50,355 nucleotides of DNA, from positions 1 to 50,355 of the IMG/VR virus record IMGVR_UViG_3300009176_000014. One strand, written 5' to 3'. Below are positions 20,718 through 27,951 of this stretch, piece by piece; within the stretch, counting starts at the first letter, position 1; each line of letters opens with the position of its first letter. Position numbers and translations under genes: made by a program. Below the pieces are notes generated by a model, which was not told the origin of the DNA, searched no databases, and saw only the letters and a list, made by a program, of their open reading frames with translations. The DNA is from a virus.

Positions 20718-20890
20718 TTAAAATAACTATTGAATTAATAGACTTTCAAATCCATCCTATTCATGCTGAGTGGTGGATTGATATTTTAGGAATAACTATT
20801 GGATCGCATACTAGAAGTCTTTTTTACATTAATAGAGACGGAAATAAATTTCAATTTAATATTTTTTTCTTTAAAATAGATTGGTTATGA
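20714..20890 (+). CDS. Hypothetical 58-aa protein
   Basis: ATGA-coupled to both neighbours. It is rich in Ile and Phe (IELIDFQIHPIHAEWWIDIL) with one weakly hydrophobic region, probably a beta protein. No family recognised. Confidence 0.6.
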   Translation: MIKITIELIDFQIHPIHAEWWIDILGITIGSHTRSLFYINRDGNKFQFNIFFFKIDWL

Positions 20891-21096
20891 CCATAACCAC
20901 CACCATATACAACACAACCGGGGAGCCTTTCACGTTCACTTTTGAATATGAGATTGAATACTACACATTTCAACCTATTAAAGTAATTGTTAAGGAGCCA
21001 TTGTTATTAACCAATTTCGGAGACGGCTGGCAGGATGACCTAGTAAAAGCATTGTATGAAGAATTAATGTTTGACTTTGAACTGAAAATTATATGA
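20887..21096 (+). CDS. Hypothetical 69-aa protein
   Basis: I use the ATG at 20887, which overlaps the upstream stop, over the TTG at 20881. The N-terminus is threonine-rich (MTITTTIYNTTGEPFTFTFE) and the C-terminus acidic. Likely a small beta-sheet protein of unknown role. Confidence 0.65.
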   Translation: MTITTTIYNTTGEPFTFTFEYEIEYYTFQPIKVIVKEPLLLTNFGDGWQDDLVKALYEELMFDFELKII

Positions 21097-21377
21097 AACT
21101 GAATTTAGAATTACTGGATAAAATAAAAGAAGAGGTTGGGCGTGATTTCTATAAAAAAGAAAAACCCAAAGTTTCTGAAATTAATTGGAAATGGGATAAT
21201 TTGATGATCTCTGAAAAAGTATTTCTTTTTCCTGAAGTATGCCGCCGCTATTCAGAACAAATAATCAAATGTGATATGTGTGACGGTAATGGTGAAAAGG
21301 AAGGCCACCATGATACATTAGGTGACTGTCTTGTAATTTGTTCTTTCTGTGAAGGTGAAGGTTATTTAAAAGATTAA
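21093..21377 (+). CDS. DnaJ-type zinc-finger protein
   Basis: A 94-aa protein. After a helical N-terminus, two C-x2-C-x-G-x-G motifs (CDMCDGNGEKEG, then CSFCEGEGYLKD) form one DnaJ-like zinc centre. There is no J domain. Such stand-alone centres bind protein or RNA partners. It belongs to the early operon, coupled to its neighbours. Confidence 0.7.
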   Translation: MKLNLELLDKIKEEVGRDFYKKEKPKVSEINWKWDNLMISEKVFLFPEVCRRYSEQIIKCDMCDGNGEKEGHHDTLGDCLVICSFCEGEGYLKD

Positions 21378-21380
21378 AAA

Positions 21381-21542
21381 ATGGAAAAGCTTAATTTCTT
21401 TAATCTGAACGCATTCCCTATTGCTTGCTTATTTGCGGCTTGCTGGCTTCAATATAACAATTCAAATTATTGGTTTTGGCTTATAGTTTTGGCCGCATTA
21501 ACTTCTGTATTTCCATCCACTAACGATAATAAAAAGAAATGA
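21381..21542 (+). CDS. Small two-helix membrane protein
   Basis: A 53-aa protein with two hydrophobic segments (FPIACLFAACWLQY and YWFWLIVLAALTSVF) and a lysine tail. Early phage membrane peptides often block superinfection or lysis; no specific family is seen. ATGA overlap with the next gene. Confidence 0.6.
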   Translation: MEKLNFFNLNAFPIACLFAACWLQYNNSNYWFWLIVLAALTSVFPSTNDNKKK

Positions 21543-21658
21543 AACTAACCATCACCGACCGCAAGATATTACACTCCATGGCTACTACTCCTATGAGTGA
21601 GAGAATTAAAATTGCTTTAACTAAACTTAAAAATAATGATAACCTCAAAATTAATTGA
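21539..21658 (+). CDS. Hypothetical 39-aa protein
   Basis: ATG at 21539 in the stop of the previous gene, TGA at 21656-21658, overlapping the next gene by 23 bases. The product MKLTITDRKILHSMATTPMS and on is basic and helical. Real by coupling and composition. Confidence 0.55.
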   Translation: MKLTITDRKILHSMATTPMSERIKIALTKLKNNDNLKIN

Positions 21659-22163
21659 ACTAGGCGCTTGCTCAGATGCAAAAGAATGGGCAAAAGGCAA
21701 ATCATGGCAAGAAATATTCACCACATGTCACCGCGGTGATTGGTTATTATGGCTATTCCGAAAAGTCAATCCAGATGATCTTCAAAAATTAACATTGGCA
21801 AAGGCGCATTGCGCTAATACTGTTCGTCATCTAATGAAAGATGATAGATCAAAAAATGCAATTGATGTTGCAATTAAATTTGGCAACGGGGTGGCAACGC
21901 GAGATGAATTGAATGCTGCTGCTGTTGCTGCTTATGCTTATGCTGCTTATGCTGCTGCTGATGCTGCTGCTGATGCTGCTGCTGATGCTGCTGATGCTGC
22001 TGCTGCTTATGCTGCTGCTGCTGATGCTGCTGCTGATGCTGCTGCTGCTGATGCTGCTGATGTTGATCGAAAAAAGGCGCGCGAAGAAAACAGAATGCTA
22101 ACGGCAAACATATGCAGACAATATCTTCCTATTGAGATCTGGAATATTGTTGATGAGAATTAA
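21636..22163 (+). CDS. Alanine-rich protein, Imm5-like putative immunity protein
   Basis: A 175-aa protein. The N-terminus (KEWAKGKSWQEIFTTCHRGD, WLLWLFRKV) and the segment DDRSKNAIDVAIKFGNGVAT fit the Imm5-like 'putative immunity protein' family, known for alanine-rich helical repeats. Residues 93-143 are almost only Ala, Asp and Tyr, built by GCTGCTGAT-type repeats. The C-terminus IWNIVDEN is normal. In bacteria such proteins neutralise toxins. The role in a phage is unknown; counter-defence is an inference. Confidence 0.65.
   Translation: MITSKLIELGACSDAKEWAKGKSWQEIFTTCHRGDWLLWLFRKVNPDDLQKLTLAKAHCANTVRHLMKDDRSKNAIDVAIKFGNGVATRDELNAAAVAAYAYAAYAAADAAADAAADAADAAAAYAAAADAAADAAAADAADVDRKKAREENRMLTANICRQYLPIEIWNIVDEN
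21914..22066 (+). repeat. Trinucleotide/nonanucleotide repeat coding for Ala/Asp/Tyr
   Basis: About 150 bases made of GCT triplets interrupted by GAT or TAT, often as GCTGCTGAT units. It lies in frame in the Imm5-like gene. All three frames on both strands are open across it, which explains the long shadow frames there. It is prone to slippage. Confidence 0.85.
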
Positions 22164-22187
22164 GAAACAACTTTTAAAGCTGAAGAA

Positions 22188-22370
22188 ATGAAAACTGATC
22201 GAATACCTCGTAAGACAAAAAAGAAATTTAAGCTCATGATTCGCAATGCCTCGACAATGGAATGGAGATCAGACGAAATAAAACTTATTAAAGTTCAGAA
22301 GGCTTACCGTCATTGGGATAAGGTCCCAACGATTAAAGGATGGAGTTTAATGTCTCACCATTTAGGATAA
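22188..22370 (+). CDS. Hypothetical 60-aa basic protein
   Basis: A very basic small protein (MKTDRIPRKTKKKFKLMIRN) that may bind nucleic acid. It starts 24 bases after the previous stop with the weak leader GAAGAA. No family recognised. Confidence 0.6.
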   Translation: MKTDRIPRKTKKKFKLMIRNASTMEWRSDEIKLIKVQKAYRHWDKVPTIKGWSLMSHHLG

Positions 22371-22374
22371 CGGT

Positions 22375-22527
22375 ATGTACCACGAACCCGACCATTTACA
22401 TCACAATGAAGATGAAGACGCGGACGATTACATATCTGATGCTATTCATGGAAATAGGTTAATGATCTGGGTTCTGGTAGCTTTTTTTATATTTTTAACT
22501 ACACTTATAACCTGTATTTTATTATGA
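22375..22527 (+). CDS. Small single-span membrane protein with His/Asp-rich head
   Basis: A 50-aa protein: the first 28 residues are rich in His, Asp and Glu (MYHEPDHLHHNEDEDADDYI), followed by one membrane helix (IWVLVAFFIFLTTLITCILL). The acidic, histidine-rich head could bind metal. Its stop overlaps the next ATG. Early membrane protein of unknown role. Confidence 0.6.
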   Translation: MYHEPDHLHHNEDEDADDYISDAIHGNRLMIWVLVAFFIFLTTLITCILL

Positions 22528-22937
22528 CAAATCAAAAGAAATTCGAACACTCAGTAAATGTATTGCTGAAGGCATTATTGAATAATACGCTAGTTCACGG
22601 AAGATGCAAGGCATGTGCAGTTGGGAATTTAATAGCTGCATCATTGGGAATTAACATTTATTTAGAAGAACATGATTGGCCAAAATGGAGAACAAATTTA
22701 TATACGGGGCATGAATGGCTTCATCCAGAATTTGATGAAATTGAAACTGCTAACTTCTTTTATAGATCAGTAGGTTATACTCAGGATCAAATATATAAAA
22801 TTGAACATGCTTTTGAAGCTGCGCCAATGTATGATGATTGGGTACTTAACGGCTTAATGGCAGTAGTTGATGTTCTCGCAGAAATACACGAAATAGACCT
22901 AACCACAGTTAAAGAAACTAAAGAGCTATTTGTATGA
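22524..22937 (+). CDS. Hypothetical early protein
   Basis: A 137-aa protein with HGRCKACAVGNLIAASLGIN near residue 25 and many aromatic residues later (HEWLHPEFDEIETANFFYRS). Comparable proteins occur in many Bacteroidetes phages, but I know no function. Coupled to the next gene by an ATGA overlap. Confidence 0.65.
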   Translation: MTNQKKFEHSVNVLLKALLNNTLVHGRCKACAVGNLIAASLGINIYLEEHDWPKWRTNLYTGHEWLHPEFDEIETANFFYRSVGYTQDQIYKIEHAFEAAPMYDDWVLNGLMAVVDVLAEIHEIDLTTVKETKELFV

Positions 22938-23233
22938 CAAACTCACCTCTAAACTCAATCACTGAAGATCAAATGTTGCAAACCATGCACACCAAACAGG
23001 AAGCAGACTTTGCGAAAGCTATTTTGTTACTTCATGAATATGTGAAATCATACGAACAAAATTTCATGAAGGCACGCAAAAGGACAAACCAGGAAATGAA
23101 ACTTTACCTTGAAGCGGCTAAAGTTATCAACGAACACTTTGAACCGGATAACCTTTCATTAGGAATAATGGATAGTACTGAAAAAGAACTGTTGGCTTAT
23201 CCTGTTTGGGCTACTTATAAATCTAAAGTATAA
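22934..23233 (+). CDS. Hypothetical helical early protein
   Basis: A 99-aa, mostly helical protein (KQEADFAKAILLLHEYVKSY). No motif recognised. Its stop overlaps the ATG of the next gene by one base. Confidence 0.6.
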   Translation: MTNSPLNSITEDQMLQTMHTKQEADFAKAILLLHEYVKSYEQNFMKARKRTNQEMKLYLEAAKVINEHFEPDNLSLGIMDSTEKELLAYPVWATYKSKV

Positions 23234-23406
23234 TGGAATACATCATTGTTTACAATCCGGGACAAAGAAACTTTTTCATTCAATCAAGTTTTCAGGGTTT
23301 CATTGAGACGTTTGCCACATTTGAAGAGGCTGAAGAAGTTGCAAAAGAAAATATTGATGACGATGAAATACGGTCTTACGAAATTTATGAACTTTCTAAA
23401 AGTTAG
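23233..23406 (+). CDS. Hypothetical 57-aa protein
   Basis: A small acidic alpha/beta protein (MEYIIVYNPGQRNFFIQSSF, then EEAEEVAKENIDDDE), located four bases before the recombination genes. The strand-helix pattern suggests a compact fold. Function unknown. Confidence 0.6.
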   Translation: MEYIIVYNPGQRNFFIQSSFQGFIETFATFEEAEEVAKENIDDDEIRSYEIYELSKS

Positions 23407-23409
23407 AAC

Positions 23410-24036
23410 ATGACAGAAACACGACAACTAAACCCGAAGGAAAGAAAAACGCCAAATGTTGGTGAACTTCAGCAGAAAGTTAATTCAATGGTTCCAGCTA
23501 AAGAGCCAAATAAACTTCCAACACTCGCAGAGCTTTTTAATGATAGCATTGAATTAATTGGAAAGACTGAGGGGTTAAATACAATACTAAATACTCCACC
23601 GCCTGATAGTTGGGTTAAAACCCATCCTTATATAAAGGATCATAAGTATTTGCCAATTGATAAAGTTGAATACCTTTTGAGGAAAATATTCAAAAAATAT
23701 TCAATTGAAATCACCGGTCAGGGAACAGCATTTAACGGTGTATGGGTTACAGTCCGTGTTGGCTATAGAAACCCGGTGGACGGTGAAATGGAATATCAAG
23801 ACGGTATTGGAGCGATACAATTGCAAACTGCAAAGGGGGCAAGTCCCGCAGATCTTGCAAATATCAATAACGGTGCATTATCAATGGCATTTCCATTAGC
23901 AAAAACATTAGCGGTAAAGGATGCTTGCGATATGATCGGTAATATTTTCGGAGCTAATCTAAATAGAAGGGATGCAATACAATTCACTCCTGATGTTGTG
24001 ATTGCCGAAAAGTACCATAAAGCTTTTGAATCATGA
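23410..24036 (+). CDS. Single-strand annealing protein (Rad52-like)
   Basis: A 208-aa protein. The core, from HKYLPIDKVEYLLRKIFKKY through GVWVTVRVGYRNPVDGEME to KTLAVKDACDMIGNIFG and NLNRRD, follows the Rad52/Sak pattern of phage annealing proteins. It pairs complementary single strands during recombination and replication. The following gene is an exonuclease, and the overlap of the two matches the classic phage recombination pair. Confidence 0.8.
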   Translation: MTETRQLNPKERKTPNVGELQQKVNSMVPAKEPNKLPTLAELFNDSIELIGKTEGLNTILNTPPPDSWVKTHPYIKDHKYLPIDKVEYLLRKIFKKYSIEITGQGTAFNGVWVTVRVGYRNPVDGEMEYQDGIGAIQLQTAKGASPADLANINNGALSMAFPLAKTLAVKDACDMIGNIFGANLNRRDAIQFTPDVVIAEKYHKAFES

Positions 24037-24932
24037 GAGTAATCGAAGATGGCATTCACACCGATATTTCAATTCAGGAGTACCACGAAAATAAGACTCA
24101 CTTATCAGCGACTCAATTGAAGCTATCCAGACGATCGCTAAAAGAATTTCATTGGTACGTCAATGGAAAGATACCTAAGTCAGAAGGATTGCACCTGGGC
24201 TTTGGTAATGCATTCGAATTGGCATTACTTGATAAGACAGGATTTACAAATGAAGTTGCTATAATGCAGACTGAGGCATGGGTAGCGGGTGCATTGGAAG
24301 AAAAGCCAAGCCTTCAAAAACCTAAGAACTCGGCTTACTATCAGGCTAAAAAAGAGCAATTCGAAATTGAATCGAAAGGAAAGTATATCATTCCGGACGT
24401 GGGAGCTCAAAGCTTTTCAGATATTGAACAAATGTTAACTTCGTGCTATCAGGATTCAGTCATACAGAAGCTTATAAGCAACACTGAATATCAGCTTAGT
24501 TTGTTCTGGACTGATCCTGAAACAGGTCTTAAAATGAAAACCAGACCTGATATTTGCAAGCGTAAAAAGAACTCAGTTGTTAACTTGAAGACAATTGAAG
24601 ATGGTTCGCCAAAAGCATTTAGCCGCGATATGGCTAACTACGATTACCCTCTACAGGCTTGTATTGAAATTATGGGTTGCCTTGAAACTGGATTGATGGA
24701 AACAGTTGATAATTACTTTTGGCTTGTGGTTGAAAAGAATCCACCTTTCAATGCTACGATTTACGAATTCGCGCAGGAAGATATTTCATGGTGTATGGAT
24801 AACCTACGCTACGTAATTAACAAAACTAAAAAGGCTATCGATGAACAGTTGTTCCCTGGTTATTCAGATCAGGCAGATAACGAGTATGGTATACTAAAAG
24901 CTCAAATTCCACTTTACTACAGATCATTATGA
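24033..24932 (+). CDS. RecE/RecB-like PD-(D/E)xK exonuclease
   Basis: A 299-aa protein. Motifs: HLSATQLKLSRRSLKEFHW, then GFGNAFELALLD (residues 57-67), GLKMKTRPDI with D173, and VVNLKT with K186. A later QA-type helix (DYPLQACIEIMG) completes the fold. It should resect double-strand ends for the annealing partner upstream. Oddity: residue 184 is Asn where most relatives have Asp (vvDlKT), so metal binding or activity may be altered. Confidence 0.8.
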   Translation: MRVIEDGIHTDISIQEYHENKTHLSATQLKLSRRSLKEFHWYVNGKIPKSEGLHLGFGNAFELALLDKTGFTNEVAIMQTEAWVAGALEEKPSLQKPKNSAYYQAKKEQFEIESKGKYIIPDVGAQSFSDIEQMLTSCYQDSVIQKLISNTEYQLSLFWTDPETGLKMKTRPDICKRKKNSVVNLKTIEDGSPKAFSRDMANYDYPLQACIEIMGCLETGLMETVDNYFWLVVEKNPPFNATIYEFAQEDISWCMDNLRYVINKTKKAIDEQLFPGYSDQADNEYGILKAQIPLYYRSL

Positions 24933-25099
24933 AAAACCGCTACTACCGTCCCAACAATTTACCATCCAGAATTGTCTACCACACTCAAAAGGAGTTCAAA
25001 CTAGACATGCTGTTTTTAGCGGTCATTATCTTAATCGGAGTTGTTACCGCTATTACTGGATTGATTGCTATTCTTATTCAAATTGAACCTGAGCTATGA
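24929..25099 (+). CDS. Small membrane protein
   Basis: A 56-aa protein with a basic N-terminal half (MKNRYYRPNNLPSRIVYHTQ) and one long or two short membrane helices (MLFLAVIILIGVVTAITGLI). ATGA-coupled to the exonuclease and to the next gene. Role unknown. Confidence 0.6.
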   Translation: MKNRYYRPNNLPSRIVYHTQKEFKLDMLFLAVIILIGVVTAITGLIAILIQIEPEL

Positions 25100-25527
25100 A
25101 AACAGATAATGAATTGATTGCTGATTTTATGGGCATGCCAAAAATGAAAGACAGTAAAGGTGATCTATTTGACTTTCAAGGATCAGGAAGAGAAATATTT
25201 TGTATTAGAGAACATGAATTAAAATATAGAACTTCTTGGGATTGGTTGATGCCGGTGGTTGAGAAGATACATTCATCTATGTCTTATAAAAGATACAACA
25301 GAAATATTGGTGTAGAGATTACAATAAAACCTCAACACTGTTCTATCTACCTTCCTGATGTATCTGAAGGATATGATTATACTAGCGACTGCTGGTATGC
25401 TGACCCGCTTTTTAGTACTACAAATGGTAATTATGGCACTACACTACAATGTGTTTATGATTCAGTAATATACTATATCAAATGGTACAATGAAAATGAA
25501 AAACATCAAGGAAAGACTAAAAGTTAG
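25096..25527 (+). CDS. Hypothetical protein with YRTSWDWLMPVVEKI motif
   Basis: A 143-aa protein. The central motif YRTSWDWLMPVVEKI and the C-terminal VYDSVIYYIKWYNEN are frequent in Bacteroidetes phage and prophage early regions, in a family without known function. An N-terminal helix (NELIADFMGM) precedes it. The next gene starts inside its end. Confidence 0.7.
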   Translation: MKTDNELIADFMGMPKMKDSKGDLFDFQGSGREIFCIREHELKYRTSWDWLMPVVEKIHSSMSYKRYNRNIGVEITIKPQHCSIYLPDVSEGYDYTSDCWYADPLFSTTNGNYGTTLQCVYDSVIYYIKWYNENEKHQGKTKS

Positions 25528-25705
25528 GCTCCTTCTAGGCAGCACCGTAACACAAGCTCAGTGCTTGAAGTGGTGGAATCATTGGCGATTGGCAGTTTTA
25601 GTCAATCGATTACGCGGAGAAGGATATAATATTCAGAAGGAAATGATTACTTCGAAGTCCACTCATAAGACGTATGCAAAATATTTTATACCTAAAGAGA
25701 AATAA
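25490..25705 (+). CDS. HTH_39-like winged-helix protein
   Basis: A 71-aa protein: LLLGSTVTQAQCLKWWNHWR, then LAVLVNRLRGEGYNIQKEM, a pattern of the small winged-helix family often called HTH_39 in phages. It likely binds DNA and may regulate the switch to later genes. It overlaps the gene upstream by 38 bases. Confidence 0.7.
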   Translation: MKMKNIKERLKVRLLLGSTVTQAQCLKWWNHWRLAVLVNRLRGEGYNIQKEMITSKSTHKTYAKYFIPKEK

Positions 25706-25707
25706 AA

Positions 25708-26124
25708 ATGCGTGAAATAAAATTCAGGGCTTATAAAAAAGCGACAAAATTCAGTAAGGCTGAAATGTTTGATATTGGAGTATTGGAATTAGATGACTTA
25801 AAAGCTCATGATTACTATAATTTTTGGGACAACTACGCCGGCACAACGGCTCACTTTGATGAAGATAGTGGAGACATTATTATGCAATATACTGGCCTTA
25901 AAGATAGGAACGGAAAAGAAATTTACGAAGGTGATATTATATCCTGGAAATTTGATTACGATGCAGATTATGATGGTGATATGCCTATAGTTAAAACTTC
26001 AGAAGGAAAGTCTTTAATAAAAGATATTTTCGATACTTATAATATTCGAAGGGCAGCGCAGGAAGGTAATGGATGCGAGATTATAGGAAACATACACGAA
26101 TCACCTGAACTTTTAAATAAATAA
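25708..26124 (+). CDS. YopX family protein
   Basis: A 138-aa protein with the standard YopX marks: MREIKFRAY at the start, IMQYTGLKDRNGKEIYEGDI in the middle, and NIHESPELL at the end. The family is widespread in phages of Firmicutes and Bacteroidetes and forms large oligomers; its role is not known. Confidence 0.9.
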   Translation: MREIKFRAYKKATKFSKAEMFDIGVLELDDLKAHDYYNFWDNYAGTTAHFDEDSGDIIMQYTGLKDRNGKEIYEGDIISWKFDYDADYDGDMPIVKTSEGKSLIKDIFDTYNIRRAAQEGNGCEIIGNIHESPELLNK

Positions 26125-26126
26125 CC

Positions 26127-26357
26127 ATGGCAAAGAAAACTGCAAAACGTGACAGTGTCGGAGGTCATCAAAACAAACACACCGCTAAAGCATACAGAAA
26201 TAATGGTGACGTTGTATTTAGAACTCAGGCAGAAAAAGACGAAATTGAACGTGGTGAAGTTGATCGACTTGTTTCAGGAATTGTGGAGGTGGTTGACTTT
26301 AAATCATTCAAAAGGCACGAAAACAATATCAAAGCCTTTAAACATAAACATGGTTAG
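26127..26357 (+). CDS. Hypothetical basic protein
   Basis: A 76-aa protein with a basic N-terminus (MAKKTAKRDSVGGHQNKHTA) and a C-terminus rich in Lys and His. It is short and may bind nucleic acid. A longer frame at 26149-26364 on the same strand is a shadow. Confidence 0.6.
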   Translation: MAKKTAKRDSVGGHQNKHTAKAYRNNGDVVFRTQAEKDEIERGEVDRLVSGIVEVVDFKSFKRHENNIKAFKHKHG

Positions 26358-26360
26358 GAT

Positions 26361-26828
26361 ATGAGCATTATAAAATTTCTATGTGGAGAATCTGAATTCA
26401 GAGGTTATTGGTTTGGTGATAAGCCAGGTAATGAAGGTGCATTCTGGTGGAGAAAGCATTTACGTGAATACGATGATGCGCGAACTAAAGAAATCGCCAC
26501 CTTAAAAAAGGTTTACAACGATCTTGCAGAAAGTCATGCTAAGCAGGTGATTGAGATAGGAGAACTTAAAAAAGAATCTCGCGAATGGCAATTACTTTCT
26601 GATCATTTTAAAGCAGCTAATCAAGTTGAAATTTTGGAGAAAGAGATTGAGCGCCTAGATGCTTCTGAGATTATATGGTTTGAAAGGAATGCATCATTGG
26701 AATCAGAGCTATTAAAAGCAAAGGAGCGTTTCTGCCAGTGTAATGAGAATGACAAAACTGGATCAACATCGGCAATGCACTGTAATCACTGTGGTAAAAT
26801 TGAACAATCTGAAACCTGGTTGAAATGA
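26361..26828 (+). CDS. Coiled-coil protein with C-terminal cysteine site
   Basis: A 155-aa protein. The N-terminus is tryptophan-rich (GNEGAFWWRKHLREYDDART), the middle about 90 residues of charged coiled coil, and the C-terminus has C-x-C and C-x2-C (FCQCNEN, CNHCGKI), a possible zinc clasp. The ATGA overlap leads into a 21-codon frame. Function unknown. Confidence 0.65.
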   Translation: MSIIKFLCGESEFRGYWFGDKPGNEGAFWWRKHLREYDDARTKEIATLKKVYNDLAESHAKQVIEIGELKKESREWQLLSDHFKAANQVEILEKEIERLDASEIIWFERNASLESELLKAKERFCQCNENDKTGSTSAMHCNHCGKIEQSETWLK

Positions 26829-26890
26829 ACTGCCTAATACCAGAATGCGATAACCTAGCTGAAAGAAACGGATACTGTGCCAGTCACTAA
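26825..26890 (+). CDS. Zinc-finger microprotein (possible stub)
   Basis: A 21-aa frame (MNCLIPECDNLAERNGYCAS and a final His). Spacing of the three cysteines and histidine matches the start of small phage HNH or zinc-finger proteins, which normally go on. It is either a natural minimal zinc knuckle or a truncated copy. It is coupled to the previous gene by ATGA. Confidence 0.45.
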   Translation: MNCLIPECDNLAERNGYCASH

Positions 26891-26900
26891 CCATAAATTT

Positions 26901-27179
26901 ATGAGAGCATCAAAACTACTTCTTATCATCCTTTTATCATTTGTTGCGTTGGCACTCTTTTCTTGCACTGAGAATCAAAGAGCAAGGCAATTCGGAGGTA
27001 AAACCGAAATACACTTGGAGTCCGGTAAAAGATTGATAACCGCAACTTGGAAACAGGATGATCTTTGGTACTTAACTGAGCCTATGCCATCTGGATATCT
27101 TCCCCAAACTAAAACATTTTACGAAGATTCAAGCTTCGGAATTTATGAAGGTTCAGTAACTTTTATAGAAAGTAAATAG
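26901..27179 (+). CDS. Early lipoprotein, superinfection-exclusion candidate
   Basis: A 92-aa protein. I chose the ATG at 26901 because it directly opens a lipoprotein signal (KLLLIILLSFVALALFSC) with lipobox L-F-S-C and C22. The mature part is small and soluble (TENQRARQFGGKTEIHLESG). Early phage lipoproteins in other systems block adsorption or DNA entry of related phages; that role here is inferred from class and location only. Confidence 0.7.
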   Translation: MRASKLLLIILLSFVALALFSCTENQRARQFGGKTEIHLESGKRLITATWKQDDLWYLTEPMPSGYLPQTKTFYEDSSFGIYEGSVTFIESK

Positions 27180-27187
27180 AAAATGGT

Positions 27188-27260
27188 AACTCGATTAGCT
27201 CAGCCCGGTAGAGCACATGTAAAAAGTGGAGGTCCTCAGTTCGAATCTGAGATCGAGTTC
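27188..27260 (+). tRNA. tRNA-like gene with short anticodon arm
   Basis: Acceptor stem ACTCGAT with ATCGAGT, T8-A9, D stem GCTC/GAGC with GG in the loop, and a perfect T arm (CTCAG-TTCGAAT-CTGAG) are all present. Only 19 nt separate position 26 from the T stem; 21-22 are normal. The best anticodon arm is three base pairs (CAT/GTG) around GTAAAAA, which would read AAA. No CCA is encoded. It may be degenerate or have an unusual function. Confidence 0.65.
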
Positions 27261-27279
27261 AGAAATAAAACTTTAAAAA

Positions 27280-27480
27280 ATGGCAAACATTATTGAAGGA
27301 ATTCAATCAGAATTAGCAAGAGTTAGAGAGGTTCTAAAGTATTACGAAGAGATACCGCAAGGTCAATTCGGTGCGCTTATGATAAAACGAACTATCGCTG
27401 AGGCTGAAAGCGCAGTTGCTCATGGCGATGTGGTTGAAATGATAAGAACACATCAAGATCTTAAGGAAATTACTGGTTAG
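27280..27480 (+). CDS. Hypothetical helical protein
   Basis: A 66-aa protein (MANIIEGIQSELARVREVLK, then FGALMIKRTIAEAESAVAHG). It is composed of two or three helices and of a type often seen in Bacteroidetes phages. It starts 20 bases after the tRNA-like gene. Function unknown. Confidence 0.7.
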   Translation: MANIIEGIQSELARVREVLKYYEEIPQGQFGALMIKRTIAEAESAVAHGDVVEMIRTHQDLKEITG

Positions 27481-27499
27481 TTTCAAAACATTAAAGAGA

Positions 27500-27664
27500 A
27501 TGAGAGAACAGGGATTCTATTGGGTAAGGCCTTTAAATTCAGATCCGGATTACTGGATAATTGCTTTTTGGTTTAAAGATGGTTGGGCAAGATTGGGATT
27601 TGAAAATAAATTATGCCAAGACTCAGTTTTTGAGGAAATAGACGAAAGACAAATTAAAAGGTGA
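27500..27664 (+). CDS. Hypothetical 54-aa protein
   Basis: ATG at 27500, TGA overlapping the GTG start of the next gene. Tryptophan-rich beta-like start (MREQGFYWVRPLNSDPDYWI), acidic end. Small, soluble, of unknown role. Confidence 0.6.
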   Translation: MREQGFYWVRPLNSDPDYWIIAFWFKDGWARLGFENKLCQDSVFEEIDERQIKR

Positions 27665-27951
27665 ATCACGGAGAAAAAATATTAATAGAGAAAGACCCAT
27701 TCATTCGTGAGATATGGGTCGCTGGATTTACTCACATGCGTGAAGACCCTATAAATATGGCTTATATCTTCTTTAATGAAGAGAAAAGCCTTAAAATAAC
27801 CCAGCATGATATTGTATATTCGTCATACACAATAAAATCAGGCATATTACTCAATGGAGAAACTCATTTATGGATAGCTGAAGCTGATGGATCATGTGAA
27901 AGATTTCGAAAATTTATCTTGGAAAATACAAAAATGCTTAAATTTGAATGA
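27661..27951 (+). CDS. Hypothetical 96-aa protein (GTG start)
   Basis: The GTG at 27661 overlaps the upstream TGA and no ATG lies nearby, so GTG is the likely start. The product is an alpha/beta protein (KDPFIREIWVAGFTHMREDP). It precedes the terminase genes and overlaps the small subunit by four bases. Function unknown. Confidence 0.6.
   Translation: MNHGEKILIEKDPFIREIWVAGFTHMREDPINMAYIFFNEEKSLKITQHDIVYSSYTIKSGILLNGETHLWIAEADGSCERFRKFILENTKMLKFE

Noticed and set aside
21874-22107. Tandem repeat array that could be taken for CRISPR, and poly-Gln or poly-Leu proteins
   Set aside because: It is an in-frame triplet repeat coding for Ala/Asp/Tyr; there are no spacers, and the other frames are by-products of the repeat.
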